Below, piece by piece: positions 49,491 through 57,245 of a DNA stretch of 64,000 bases (positions within the stretch are counted from its first letter, which is position 1; every line of letters starts with the position of its first letter). The notes beneath the pieces were generated by a model. The model did not search any database and was not told where the DNA came from. It saw only the letters and a program-made list of their open reading frames with translations. The translations under genes were made by a program, and so were the position numbers. Source of the DNA: Terriglobia bacterium (GTDB lineage: Bacteria; Acidobacteriota; Terriglobia; Terriglobales; Acidobacteriaceae); the NCBI GenBank assembly GCA_020072645.1, contig JAIQGK010000012.1, positions 496,001-560,000 of the forward strand, read 5' to 3'.

Positions 49491-50360
49491 TCATCGCGGC
49501 TCAGCCGCATTTCCTTTTCCGCTCACCACAATATTGTCGATCAGCCGTGTGCTGCCCACATACGCCGCCACGACAACCAGCGCGCCGCCGGAAATATCGG
49601 CCATGGGATCGAGCGTGTCACGGTTTACGATCTCAAAATAATCCAGCTTGACGGCGGCTTCTTCCGCCATCACTTGTTCGCCGGCGACTTTCAGCCGGGC
49701 AGAGCTGCTTTCGCCGCGATCCGCCAGAGTCTGCACGCGCATGAGCGAACGATACAAAACCAGCGCCTGCTTGCGCTGATCGGGACTCAGATAGGCGTTG
49801 CGTGAGCTCATTGCTAGTCCGTCGGCTTCGCGCACGATGGGGCAAACGACGATTCGCACATCAAAATTCAGATCGCGCACCATCTTGTTGATGATCGCTA
49901 CCTGCGCAGCATCTTTCTGTCCAAAGAAAGCAAAGTCCGGTTGCACGATGTTGAACAGCTTGGCCACGACGGTAGTCACGCCACGAAAATGTCCGGGGCG
50001 CGAATGGCCGTCGAGTTTTTCGCTCAGGCCTTCCACGTTCACCCAGGTGGTTGCGCCCGGCGGATACATCTCTTCAACCGACGGCAGAAAAAGATAATCG
50101 CATTTCTCCGCGGCCAGCATGTCAGAATCTTTTTCCGCATCGCGCGGATACTTGCTGAAGTCTTCCGTTGGGCCAAATTGCAAGGGATTCACAAAGACTG
50201 ACGCGATCACCACGTCAGCCTGCGCGCGTGCGGTGCGCACTAGCGAGAGATGGCCTTGATGGAGCGCGCCCATGGTGGGCACAAAGCCCACGCGTTTGCC
50301 GGCGCGTCGCGCTTCTTTGCTTACAACTGTGACCTCTGCGGCAGAAGTGAGAATGAGCAT
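49491..50360 (-). CDS. panC: Pantothenate synthetase
   Basis: 289 residues. Joins pantoate and beta-alanine with ATP. Motifs: VGFVPTMGALHQGHLSLVRTA (nucleotide-binding HxGH), VVIASVFVNPLQFGPTEDFSKYPR, DYLFLPSVEEMYPPGA, LDGHSRPGHFRGVTTVVAKLFNIVQPDFAFFGQKDAAQV, IVVCPIVREADGLAMSSRNAYLSPDQR and a C-terminal DYFEIVNRDTLDP. All active-site motifs are present. Same strand as panB, 227 bases downstream of it, with an inverted-repeat element in between. Confidence 0.96.
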   Translation of the reverse strand: MLILTSAAEVTVVSKEARRAGKRVGFVPTMGALHQGHLSLVRTARAQADVVIASVFVNPLQFGPTEDFSKYPRDAEKDSDMLAAEKCDYLFLPSVEEMYPPGATTWVNVEGLSEKLDGHSRPGHFRGVTTVVAKLFNIVQPDFAFFGQKDAAQVAIINKMVRDLNFDVRIVVCPIVREADGLAMSSRNAYLSPDQRKQALVLYRSLMRVQTLADRGESSSARLKVAGEQVMAEEAAVKLDYFEIVNRDTLDPMADISGGALVVVAAYVGSTRLIDNIVVSGKGNAAEPR

Positions 50361-50370
50361 GGGGGAAATC

Positions 50371-50584
50371 AGCAGTTAGCCATTAGCAATTAGTCATTAG
50401 CTTTGTCTCTCAGCTTTATGCTTCTTGGCTCTCCCGTAAGTGCAATTTTGCAGCTGACAATCAAGGATAGCGAAATGACTTCCTCTGCAACGAAACTGCG
50501 CACAACGCCGTTACTGAACGCCGAGGCATCAATGCTGGTGCCTCGTTACCCAAGCTAAGAGCCAAGGGCCAATGGCTAAGAGCT
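50371..50584. repeat. Inverted-repeat element between panB and panC
   Basis: Left end 50371-50403 (AGCAGTTAGCCATT...CATTAGCTT) and right end 50552-50584, inverted (AGCTCTTAGCCATT...CTCTTAGCTT), match at 24 of 33 positions. Inside, CGAGGCATCA/TGGTGCCTCG (50522-50545) forms a strong hairpin with a four-base loop. There is no good ORF. The TAGC-rich ends resemble those of the S23-like cassette. Confidence 0.6.
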
Positions 50585-50587
50585 GTT

Positions 50588-51523
50588 CTACTTCGCGTAC
50601 GCCTTCATCTCTTTGCGTCTTAGAATCGCTTCCAACTCCACCTTGGTGTCTTTGGGCAGATGGTACGATTCCGCGTCTGCAGGATAAGCGCGTGTCTCAA
50701 CATCGGCCTTGAACTGCTGCACGGCGTTGGTAAACAGCGCCGCGGCGTCGCCATATTGGCGCACAAACTTTGCCGGCGGTGCAAACGTAAGGTTCACCAG
50801 ATCATGGAAGACCAATACCTGGCCGTCGCAGTCCGGACCGGCGCCAATGCCAATCGTCGGAGCGCTAACCTCGCGGGTAATCATCGCGGCAACTTCGCGC
50901 GGCACGCCTTCCAGCACAATGGAAAATACTCCGGCTTTGTCCAGCGCTACAGCGTCTTTCACCAGGCGCTCAATGCCGGAAAAATCTTTGCCCTGAACTT
51001 TATAGCCGCCCATCTTATGCAGCGACTGCGGCGTCAACCCAATGTGTCCCATCACCGGGACTTCAGCGTCGAGCACGCGCTTGACCAGTCCCACGCGTTG
51101 CACGCCGCCTTCCAGCTTCACGGCTTCAGCGCCGGCTTCCTTCACAAAGCGCAGGGCATTGTGTACGCCGCTTTTCTCGTCTTCATGGTAGGCGCCAAAG
51201 GGCATATCGGCAATCACCATGGCTGACCGCACCGCCCGACGCACCGCCCGCGTGTGGTGCAGCATTTCTTCCATCGTCACGGGCAGGGTGTTGTCATAGC
51301 CCAGCACAACCTGGGCCAGTGAGTCGCCCACCAGGATCATGTCAATCCCGCTCTGGTCCACCAGCCGCGCCGTGGCGTAGTCATACGCCGTTAGGCAGGT
51401 AATGGGCTCATGCCGCAGCTTTTTGTCGTGGATAGTAGTGGTCGTGATCTTTGGCAGATTCGGTCGGGCGCCCGTCTTTTCAAAAATCGGGTGCTGCCCT
51501 CCGTTGAACGAAGTGATGCTCAT
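50588..51523 (-). CDS. panB: 3-methyl-2-oxobutanoate hydroxymethyltransferase
   Basis: 311 residues from ATG 51523 with GGAGGCAAA directly upstream; an upstream in-frame start at 51574 is not needed. First step of pantothenate synthesis, ketopantoate from ketoisovalerate and methylene-THF. Motifs: ITCLTAYDYATARLVDQSGIDMILVGDSLAQVVLGYDNTLPVTMEEMLHHTRAVRR, VIADMPFGAYH, AVKLEGG, PVMGHIGLTPQSLHKMGGYKVQG, IGIGAGPDCDGQVLVFHDLVNL. Metal-binding D in VGDS and D in IADMPF are present. The C-terminal ~40 residues extend slightly beyond short homologues. Confidence 0.96.
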   Translation of the reverse strand: MSITSFNGGQHPIFEKTGARPNLPKITTTTIHDKKLRHEPITCLTAYDYATARLVDQSGIDMILVGDSLAQVVLGYDNTLPVTMEEMLHHTRAVRRAVRSAMVIADMPFGAYHEDEKSGVHNALRFVKEAGAEAVKLEGGVQRVGLVKRVLDAEVPVMGHIGLTPQSLHKMGGYKVQGKDFSGIERLVKDAVALDKAGVFSIVLEGVPREVAAMITREVSAPTIGIGAGPDCDGQVLVFHDLVNLTFAPPAKFVRQYGDAAALFTNAVQQFKADVETRAYPADAESYHLPKDTKVELEAILRRKEMKAYAK

Positions 51524-51886
51524 TTTGCCTCCAGTGCAGTTCGGGAACCCCCGATACCGCCTGTTCGTCCACATTTAGGATGCGGACACCGATATTGTAG
51601 TCGCAGGGAAAGTGGGGGTCTAGGGGAAAAATAGGCCCTGGATTCCGACCGTTACTCTGTCGCGCGCACCGTGTCATCGCCCTCTGGGGCATTCCGACGC
51701 GGGAACTTGATTGTTCTCCGTGTCTTAGCGCCTGCGTGGTGAAGACCTGGCCTTTCTGATGGCTGACGATCCAGCACCCCCCTCCATACCCCATCCCATA
51801 TTGGCTTGAAGAGGCCCAAGAACCCCCATCACCTTTTTTACAAAAATATATACTAATAGTATATACTTCTACAAGAAAGGGATGTT
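51524..51886. other. Intergenic region before vapB, with C-rich motif and operator
   Basis: 363 bases without a gene. It contains a C-run motif at 51772-51808 (CACCCCCCTCCATACCCCAT), the inverted form of the G-rich motifs near 10.26 and 55.38 kb. At the right end is the AT-rich palindrome that probably controls vapBC. The panB promoter should lie at the left. Confidence 0.5.
51847..51865 (+). promoter_or_regulatory. Palindromic operator of vapBC
   Basis: TATATACTAATAGTATATA: perfect 9-base arms around one central base, 21 bases before the vapB ATG. Its TATA-like halves can also serve as a -10 region, so VapB(C) binding would block transcription. Autoregulation through such palindromes is usual for AbrB-type antitoxins. 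Confidence 0.65.
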
Positions 51887-52126
51887 ATGGGCCAATTCGC
51901 CAAGTTGTTTCAGAATGGCAGCAGCCAGGCTGTTCGCCTGCCGCGGGAGTTCCGCTTCAAGGGAGACAAGGTCCGCATTCGCCGGGTTGGCAAAAGCATA
52001 GTCCTGGAGCCTCTGATGGACGATCCTGATGCGTGGCTGACCGAATTGAAGAATATTCCCGCTGATCCGGATTTCATGAAAAAGCGCCGTCAACCAAAAA
52101 CCCCAAAGCGCGCGATCTTTAAATGA
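51887..52126 (+). CDS. vapB: VapB-type antitoxin (AbrB/SpoVT swapped-hairpin)
   Basis: 79 residues. [39 protein letters not shown] is the AbrB-like DNA-binding domain of plasmid-type VapB antitoxins. The C-terminal half ([31 protein letters not shown]) would wrap the toxin. Overlaps vapC by four bases (ATGA). Binds the upstream palindrome with VapC, by analogy. Confidence 0.92.
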   Translation: MGQFAKLFQNGSSQAVRLPREFRFKGDKVRIRRVGKSIVLEPLMDDPDAWLTELKNIPADPDFMKKRRQPKTPKRAIFK

Positions 52127-52533
52127 ATTATCTGCTGGATACAAACGCCTGCATCGCCCTTATGGCCTCCGTAACCAATGAGGTGCAGACGCGATTTGCG
52201 GCCGCGGTCCACAAAGGCGGCAATTTTTTTACCTCCTCTGTTGTGGCATTCGAGCTGTGGTATGGCGTCTGCAAGAGCAAGCGCGTCGCCGACAATACGC
52301 GGCGCTACAACACATTTTTTGCCGGGCAAATTGATGTCCTGCCGTTCGATCAGGGAGCAGCACAGGTGGCGGGAGAACTGCGGGCCAGACTGGAGGCATC
52401 CGGAAAGCCAATCGGGGCCTATGATTTGCTGCTTGCCGGCCAGGCCATGCACCACAATCTGACGCTCATTACCGCCAACGTTACGGAGTTTTCCAGGGTA
52501 AAAGGGTTGCTGTGGGAAGACTGGTCAAAGTGA
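52123..52533 (+). CDS. vapC: VapC-type PIN-domain ribonuclease toxin
   Basis: 136 residues. PIN domain: [14 protein letters not shown] (D6), [17 protein letters not shown] (E), [55 protein letters not shown] (two more acidic residues). Mg-dependent RNase, typically cutting initiator tRNA or 23S rRNA; the target here is unknown. Intact, so probably a functional pair with vapB. Confidence 0.93.
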   Translation: MNYLLDTNACIALMASVTNEVQTRFAAAVHKGGNFFTSSVVAFELWYGVCKSKRVADNTRRYNTFFAGQIDVLPFDQGAAQVAGELRARLEASGKPIGAYDLLLAGQAMHHNLTLITANVTEFSRVKGLLWEDWSK

Positions 52534-52596
52534 TTGAAGATTCCGCGCGGCAGAAGTTCTTTATAATAGCCGCCCTAACGCGAGATTGATCTGAGC

Positions 52597-54678
52597 TCAT
52601 GCATGCGCAGCCGTTGCCTGTCCAATGAGGTGCATGCGGTACTTCCCGTCTTTTTCCTCAATTACCCACCAACCTCTGTGTACTCCACGCCGTTTGAGCC
52701 TTGCAAGCCGATCGCTGCAGTTGGCTCTTCCGGCTGTAATCTCTTCGAGTTCTTCGAGAGCATGCCATTGACCATCCGTCAATCGGCGGTAAAGATCATA
52801 AACAACGCCGTATTGGTATCCTCCCGTTTGCGGATCGAAGACTTTGTGGTCTGAGTTCTCAACGGGAAGAGGTGCGCTCGCTTTGGTTGCCCATTCCGCA
52901 AGCACTTTTTCCAACTCTTCTTTTGTTCTTGCCTGCAGGGTTTCAAACCCGTCTTTGATGACCGCTGCCATGAGCTTCCTGCGCTGGGTCAAGAATTCTG
53001 CGTAAGTAAGTTTGGTCCACCCTTCAGGGAGCGCATGCCATCTCAGCATGTCTTTTAACTCATTGGGAGTATGTCGAGCCGCATACACCGGGAAGTATTC
53101 AAATGGAGGCGTATCAGATATCCGAATATTATCCTGGTATTCAACGAGAGCAAAGTTAGCGACCTGATTGATTTCAGACCGATCCGTAATTGGTGGTTCC
53201 AGTTTTTTTAGATGATTCTTGGGGAAAAGATGGTGACGGTCCGTCGCACGACGACGTCGTCGACGGGCTGGGTCAAGCGATGCCGCAACTGGAATGTTTG
53301 AAAAGAGCAGTGGAGCATTCAAAACTACGAGCGCGGCATAATAAGCAAAAATTGCCGGGGTTCGCGAACTAGCAACGGCGAGCTGGTCAGGGACGGTGAT
53401 CCGCCAGAAGTCATCCGTGAGTGTGGTGGTAATCACTTGATCCAAGACGGCAACAAAGTCGTGAGCGGATTTTGTATTCCTGAGTCGGCCAAAGTCGGCT
53501 TCAACCTGAGTTTCAAACGAACCTGTGTAGCGGCCGGTTAGAGAACTCATGAAGAACCACCGCGCGATTACTTTGCGCAATGAAAAGCTATCCACTGCAT
53601 ACTCATATTTCCCAAGAAGGAAAAGGACATAGGTATATAGAACACTATTCTTGGACGTTAGCATTTCCGCGCTGCGGAAGCCTGCAGCAACCAGCGTATC
53701 CAGAAATTCATGCCAGGTTTGCACGTCCAGCAATTTGGGCTGGGCATCCTTGAGGATTGCGAAATTCTTCTCCCGCGTCATTTCGGAAAAAAGATCTGTA
53801 TCGAAATCCTTGCCACGCAGCAACGAATAGACCTGTTGCAGACGGGCGCGTTTGAAGCCAAAGCCTACGGCTACACGTAGTAGTTCGTCAGGGTCGGGCA
53901 TGATGAAATAATTGAATGGGCTCGGCTTGTCGACCGCAGGCTTGCGGCATTCGTAACAGAAACGCTCAAGCTGTTTGCGACCTTCATCCCAAAAAACGGA
54001 CATTAGGGTAAGGATAAAATCGGCCTGTTTAAGATTCTTTCCTTTACTGTTGATGCGAACGAATACATCCCCCACTTGTTCTTCCGTAAGATTCGGCGAC
54101 AACTCCAACGCCGTAAAAGAATAGCCTTCGATGCCGTAAAGCCGATTGATTGCATCCGCCAGTCGGGATTCTTCTTCCGGACTGATCTCGCGTCTTTGTT
54201 TGGCGGCGCCAATAAAGTCAGTGACAAACTTCCACTGGTTTGTGTTCTTAGACCAGAGCGTGGATACGTCCGGTATGAATTCCGGGTCTTTTTTGATGGC
54301 AGCATCGGAGACTTCGAAACTCCCGTCAGATGGACGAAAGGCTATTTCGACTTTTACGTGCTGGTAGTCGCTGTTTATGATTTGCTTGCCTTTAAGGACG
54401 GCATAAAGCGATGTGAGCCGCTGCTGGCCGTCAACAATGAGCAACGAGGGCGCAGCTTGCTTACCATCGATGCCGATCTGGCGACCGTCACTACTGCTCT
54501 GCCAAAAAAGGAGATAGCCGACCGGAAAACCGCGATACATAGAATCAAAAAGATCGCGAATCTTCTTCGCAGGCCAAACAAAAGGGCGCTGTAAGTCGGG
54601 CAGGCCGATCTGGCCACGATCAATGTTCTCGATGAGTAGCTTTACTGAATAATGTGTTTCCTTGAATAGTGATTCCAT
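52597..54678 (-). CDS. DUF262/HNH (GmrSD-like) defence protein with extra C-terminal domain
   Basis: 693 residues. N-terminal DUF262 (ParB/GmrS-like NTPase) domain: IENIDRGQIGLPDLQRPFVWPAKKIRDLFDSMYRGFPVGYLLFW, then LIVDGQQRLTSLYAV (DGQQRL 83-88) and FVRINSKGKNLKQADFILT. A long helical middle follows. Near residues 475-487 comes TDRHHLFPKNHL with NQVANFALVE, the DUF1524/HNH nuclease pattern. The last ~90 residues (YDLYRRLTDGQWHALEELEEI...CSDRLARLKRRGV) look like a winged-helix DNA-binding domain not usual in GmrSD. Such proteins cut modified phage DNA. Begins right after the TAA of the HsdM-like stub. Confidence 0.86.
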   Translation of the reverse strand: MESLFKETHYSVKLLIENIDRGQIGLPDLQRPFVWPAKKIRDLFDSMYRGFPVGYLLFWQSSSDGRQIGIDGKQAAPSLLIVDGQQRLTSLYAVLKGKQIINSDYQHVKVEIAFRPSDGSFEVSDAAIKKDPEFIPDVSTLWSKNTNQWKFVTDFIGAAKQRREISPEEESRLADAINRLYGIEGYSFTALELSPNLTEEQVGDVFVRINSKGKNLKQADFILTLMSVFWDEGRKQLERFCYECRKPAVDKPSPFNYFIMPDPDELLRVAVGFGFKRARLQQVYSLLRGKDFDTDLFSEMTREKNFAILKDAQPKLLDVQTWHEFLDTLVAAGFRSAEMLTSKNSVLYTYVLFLLGKYEYAVDSFSLRKVIARWFFMSSLTGRYTGSFETQVEADFGRLRNTKSAHDFVAVLDQVITTTLTDDFWRITVPDQLAVASSRTPAIFAYYAALVVLNAPLLFSNIPVAASLDPARRRRRRATDRHHLFPKNHLKKLEPPITDRSEINQVANFALVEYQDNIRISDTPPFEYFPVYAARHTPNELKDMLRWHALPEGWTKLTYAEFLTQRRKLMAAVIKDGFETLQARTKEELEKVLAEWATKASAPLPVENSDHKVFDPQTGGYQYGVVYDLYRRLTDGQWHALEELEEITAGRANCSDRLARLKRRGVHRGWWVIEEKDGKYRMHLIGQATAAHA

Positions 54679-54849
54679 TTAGATAATGGCTCCTGTGTAT
54701 TTGAGCAAAACCAACTCCAGGACAACCTGCTTGTACTCAAAGGCGTGCATGTGGCCGCGCAGTTTTTCCGCGGCTTGCCATAACTTTGCTTCAAAGCCCA
54801 GGTCGGTGCCGCGCGAGGATCTTGCAGAGGTAGAACCTTTCTTGGCCAT
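54679..54849 (-). CDS. HsdM N-terminal stub (type I methylase helical domain), truncated
   Basis: 56 residues: MAKKGSTSARSSRGTDLGFEAKLWQAAEKLRGHMHAFEYKQVVLELVLLKYTGAII. The start of type I restriction methyltransferases reads (A)KLWxAADxLRGxMDAAEYKxVVLGLxFLKY, so this is its N-terminal helical domain, cut off right after LKY. Full HsdM is about 500 residues; no catalytic motif (NPPY) is present. The final codons contain CACAGGAG, usable as ribosome site for the DUF262 gene, whose ATG follows the TAA with no gap. Either a remnant of a deleted hsdM or a small adaptor of the DUF262 protein. Confidence 0.72.
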   Translation of the reverse strand: MAKKGSTSARSSRGTDLGFEAKLWQAAEKLRGHMHAFEYKQVVLELVLLKYTGAII

Positions 54850-55604
54850 AAGAAGAGGGGTAGCGGAATGGTAGTTATCTTACAACCGGGGATGAATTGC
54901 AAGGTTTTCTAGCGCGCTCCGCTAATGCTGCGCGCGGGCTGCTGGCGCAAAGAAGGGCTTTCCTATCTTCTTTTTCGCGGCGCTGAAGCCGCTCTTCCAC
55001 CAAGAACCTCACCTCAGGTGGAAGTTGTGTGCTCCACCCGGCTTCATACGACAATCTGGGTTTGCGGCGGCATTTTTAGGCCACTTTTCGCTTGACATAA
55101 AAGCGAACAAATGGTAAAGTTTTACATTGACCTCTGGATGGAAATATGTCCTGGAGGGTGGTCTTTGACAAAATGAAGCTGCTGGCTCCTAGCCAAAAAA
55201 GCGGGTACTTGGTGTATTTGTACGGCAACTGCCCCTTTGCGACCCTCTGCCGGTTCTCTCAGCCGATGGGATGGGGATGAAATGGGGAGGTTTCAAATAA
55301 GTGCCTTTGTTTGCAATAACGGCTTCTGGGGATACATGGGGAGGAATCGCGTAAGTCCTTTAGATATGGGGAGCGAGGGAGGGGTAGGGGTGCGCAAGAG
55401 ATCGGGTGATCCGGTGATTTACCGAGCCGCCGGAAGCTGAAAGGCAAAACCTACCGATGATAATCGCAGATGAGCGCGGCTCAGGACGGTAAACCCAATT
55501 TTCACCACGGCGGCGCGGGGAAGAGCTTTAGGTTTGTTTCGTGTTCCTTCGTGACCTTTGTGGTTATAGGGTTCCCTCGCTTCGCTTCGGGATTGCAGAA
55601 ATTG
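54850..55604. other. Intergenic region with promoter and repeat motifs, no secure gene
   Basis: 755 bases. Contents: a GC-rich hairpin region near 54960-55060 (GAGGTGAGGTTCTTGG on the minus strand), a good promoter at 55092-55120, a 44-codon ORF after it (55146-55280), G-rich repeats at 55260-55400 (GGGATGGGGATGAAATGGGG; GGGAGCGAGGGAGGGGTAGG), CCTTTGTTTGCAATAAC at 55302-55318 and a TTCGTGTTCCTTCGTGACC repeat at 55538. The hsdM-stub promoter on the minus strand is not identified. Confidence 0.45.
55092..55120 (+). promoter_or_regulatory. Strong sigma70-like promoter, target unclear
   Basis: TTGACA (55092-55097), exactly 17 bases, TAAAGT (55115-55120). Downstream, a 44-codon ORF (55146-55280, MSWRVVFDKMKLLAPSQ...) is the only candidate product. 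It could also drive a small RNA. Confidence 0.4.
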
Positions 55605-55636
55605 AAAGCCCCCACCATCGTCTCCGATGATGAGGG
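55605..55636 (-). terminator. Intrinsic terminator of rnpB
   Basis: On the minus strand CCCTCATCATCG, loop GAGA, CGATGGTGGGGG, then CTTTC: a 12-base-pair stem including G-U pairs, starting 4 bases after the RNA's 3' helix. Confidence 0.7.
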
Positions 55637-55640
55637 CCAC

Positions 55641-56243
55641 AAGTGATGTCAAACCTATAAGCCGAATTCTGTACGGCGTTGCCGCCGCTGACGGTCATTC
55701 CTCTAGGCCGGTCATTACTGATCGGCTCAAGCGACCTACCCGAAAGTTTGGCGCACCGAGCAGGCACGCATCCCGAATATCGCTATCCGGAATTCCTTCC
55801 CTATTTGGTCTTGCTCCGTGTGGGGTTTGCCATGCGTCGCGCATTACTGCCCGACCGGTGCGCTCTTACCGCACCTTTTCACCCTTACCACAACCGTCGA
55901 ACATCTCAGGCTTTGCGGGCTTGCGCCCGTTTTGCCTTTGCGTCCGGCGCAAAAGCGAATCGGCTTTCGCCATTCACTTTAGTCCAAGGGTTCCGCAACG
56001 GCTTGCGCCTGCTTCACCCTCGCGTCCGGTTCGAGCAGAACGGCTCTCACCGTCCGCTCACCCGGCCGGCGGCGGTATATTCTCTGTGGCACTTTCCGTA
56101 AAGTGGCTTTGAAACCACCCTCCCGGATGTTATCCGGCACACTGCTCTGCGGAGTTCGGACTTTCCTCTCTCTGGATCGCGCAGCCCGGGAATCCCCGGC
56201 GTTCACAACCCAGACAGCGACCATCCGGTTCGACATCAGCTAC
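55641..56243 (-). ncRNA. rnpB: RNase P RNA (bacterial type A) with enlarged P12 region
   Basis: Catalytic RNA that trims the 5' leader of pre-tRNAs. Conserved blocks on the minus strand, in order: GAGGAAAGTCCGAACTCC, CAGAGCAGTGTGCCGGATAA, GCCACTTTACGGAAAGTGCC, ACAGAGAATATACCGCC, GGTAAGGGTGAAAAGGTGCG with TAAGAGCGCACC, GGCAAACCCCACACGGAGCA, GACCAAATAGG, GGTAGGTCGCTTGAGCC and ACAGAATTCGGCTTATAGG. The ends pair as P1 (GCTGATGTCGAACC with GGTTTGACATCAC). About 180 bases lie between ACCGCC and GGTAAGGGTG where a few tens are usual, so the RNA is ~600 bases instead of ~350-400. The exact ends are set from P1 pairing and the -10 box at 56248. Confidence 0.93.
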
Positions 56244-56247
56244 CCAT

Positions 56248-56253
56248 ATTATA
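56248..56253 (-). promoter_or_regulatory. -10 box of rnpB
   Basis: TATAAT on the minus strand, 5 bases before the proposed RNA start. No strong -35 box is seen. Confidence 0.55.
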
Positions 56254-56340
56254 AGATGAATTTGGGCAGCAAAGGATTTTGGTCCCCCCACCGGCAGCGC
56301 CCTGATCGCATAATTGAAAGCCATTTCAAGGAGCCAGAAA

Positions 56341-57057
56341 TTGAAGAGTCGTCACATTTTGAAGGTTGCGCTGATGTGTGTGGTTATTTCCACGGCGGTG
56401 TTTGCGTTCTACAAAAAGCACGATCCCACTCCAGCCGAGCAAAAGGCCCTGAACAAATACACGACCGTAATGAACAAGGTGCTTGACCAGTTCCGCAGCC
56501 CTGACTGGGACGAAAAAATAGACGCCACCATTGACCATCCTACGGTGGACACCTTTGGCGACCGCCCCATGGATATTGACCAGCTGCTGCAGCGCACCTA
56601 TGAGCTGCGCAAAGACTCAAAGCGCTATAAAACGCTGGTTGAGCCTCGGCTTAAAAAGAACGCCGCTGAAAAAGACATATCGAAGAAGCAGCTTGAGGCC
56701 GCGCAAATTGAAGACCTTCAGCATCTCCAGGTGCAGGTCCATTTCAACATGCGGGTCGTCCCCATGATCACCGGCCCCGAGCCAAAATTTGATCCCAAGG
56801 TTCCAGGCGCAACTTTTGTGCACAAGGACCGCAACAATCCTTTCAGCCATGGCGTTGCTTATGTTTTATTTTTTAGCGGCACCAAGAATGGCCGATGGGA
56901 GGAGGCCAATGACGTTTACCGCAACTTCTTTGTTCACAAGCCGGATACGCCGTTCATTGAGAACGTTGAAGTCCGGATCTTTGGCCCTGAGGACCGCATC
57001 AAGGAACTGCTGCGCAAGATCGACTGGCGACAGGTGAACACCGCCCTGACTATGTAA
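56341..57057 (+). CDS. Exported or membrane-anchored protein of unknown function
   Basis: 238 residues from the TTG at 56341, chosen because AAGGAG lies 7 bases upstream (56328-56333); an in-frame TTG at 56314 lacks this. N-terminal anchor ILKVALMCVVISTAVFAFY, then a charged helical region (DPTPAEQKALNKYTTVMNKVLDQFRSPDWDEKID; LKKNAAEKDISKKQLEAAQIEDLQHLQVQVHFN) and a beta-rich end (GVAYVLFFSGTKNGRWEEANDVYRNFF; VEVRIFGPEDRIKELL). No family is recognised. Followed by a 14-bp tandem repeat. Confidence 0.75.
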   Translation: MKSRHILKVALMCVVISTAVFAFYKKHDPTPAEQKALNKYTTVMNKVLDQFRSPDWDEKIDATIDHPTVDTFGDRPMDIDQLLQRTYELRKDSKRYKTLVEPRLKKNAAEKDISKKQLEAAQIEDLQHLQVQVHFNMRVVPMITGPEPKFDPKVPGATFVHKDRNNPFSHGVAYVLFFSGTKNGRWEEANDVYRNFFVHKPDTPFIENVEVRIFGPEDRIKELLRKIDWRQVNTALTM

Positions 57058-57060
57058 GGT

Positions 57061-57111
57061 ATCGAACGTTACTCATCGAACGTAGCTCATCGAACGTTAA
57101 CTGATCGAACC
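57061..57111. repeat. 14-15-bp tandem repeat, three and a half units
   Basis: ATCGAACGTTACTC, ATCGAACGTAGCTC, ATCGAACGTTAACTG, ATCGAACC. It begins 3 bases after the stop codon of the preceding gene. Confidence 0.75.
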
Positions 57112-57245
57112 GGGGGCCGCTTGCGAGCCACTGGCGAAATTATTTTGCTCTGGAATTACCAGCTATCCGCATCTAACATCGATTTGTAAAGTATTATTAA
57201 GGCACTGAGTAACCAATTTAGAATGAACGTAGATCGCGGACGGCA

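Noticed and set aside
54642-54902. 86-codon minus-strand ORF overlapping the DUF262 start
   Set aside because: Other frame of the HsdM-like stub; its translation shows no family pattern while the stub frame matches HsdM.
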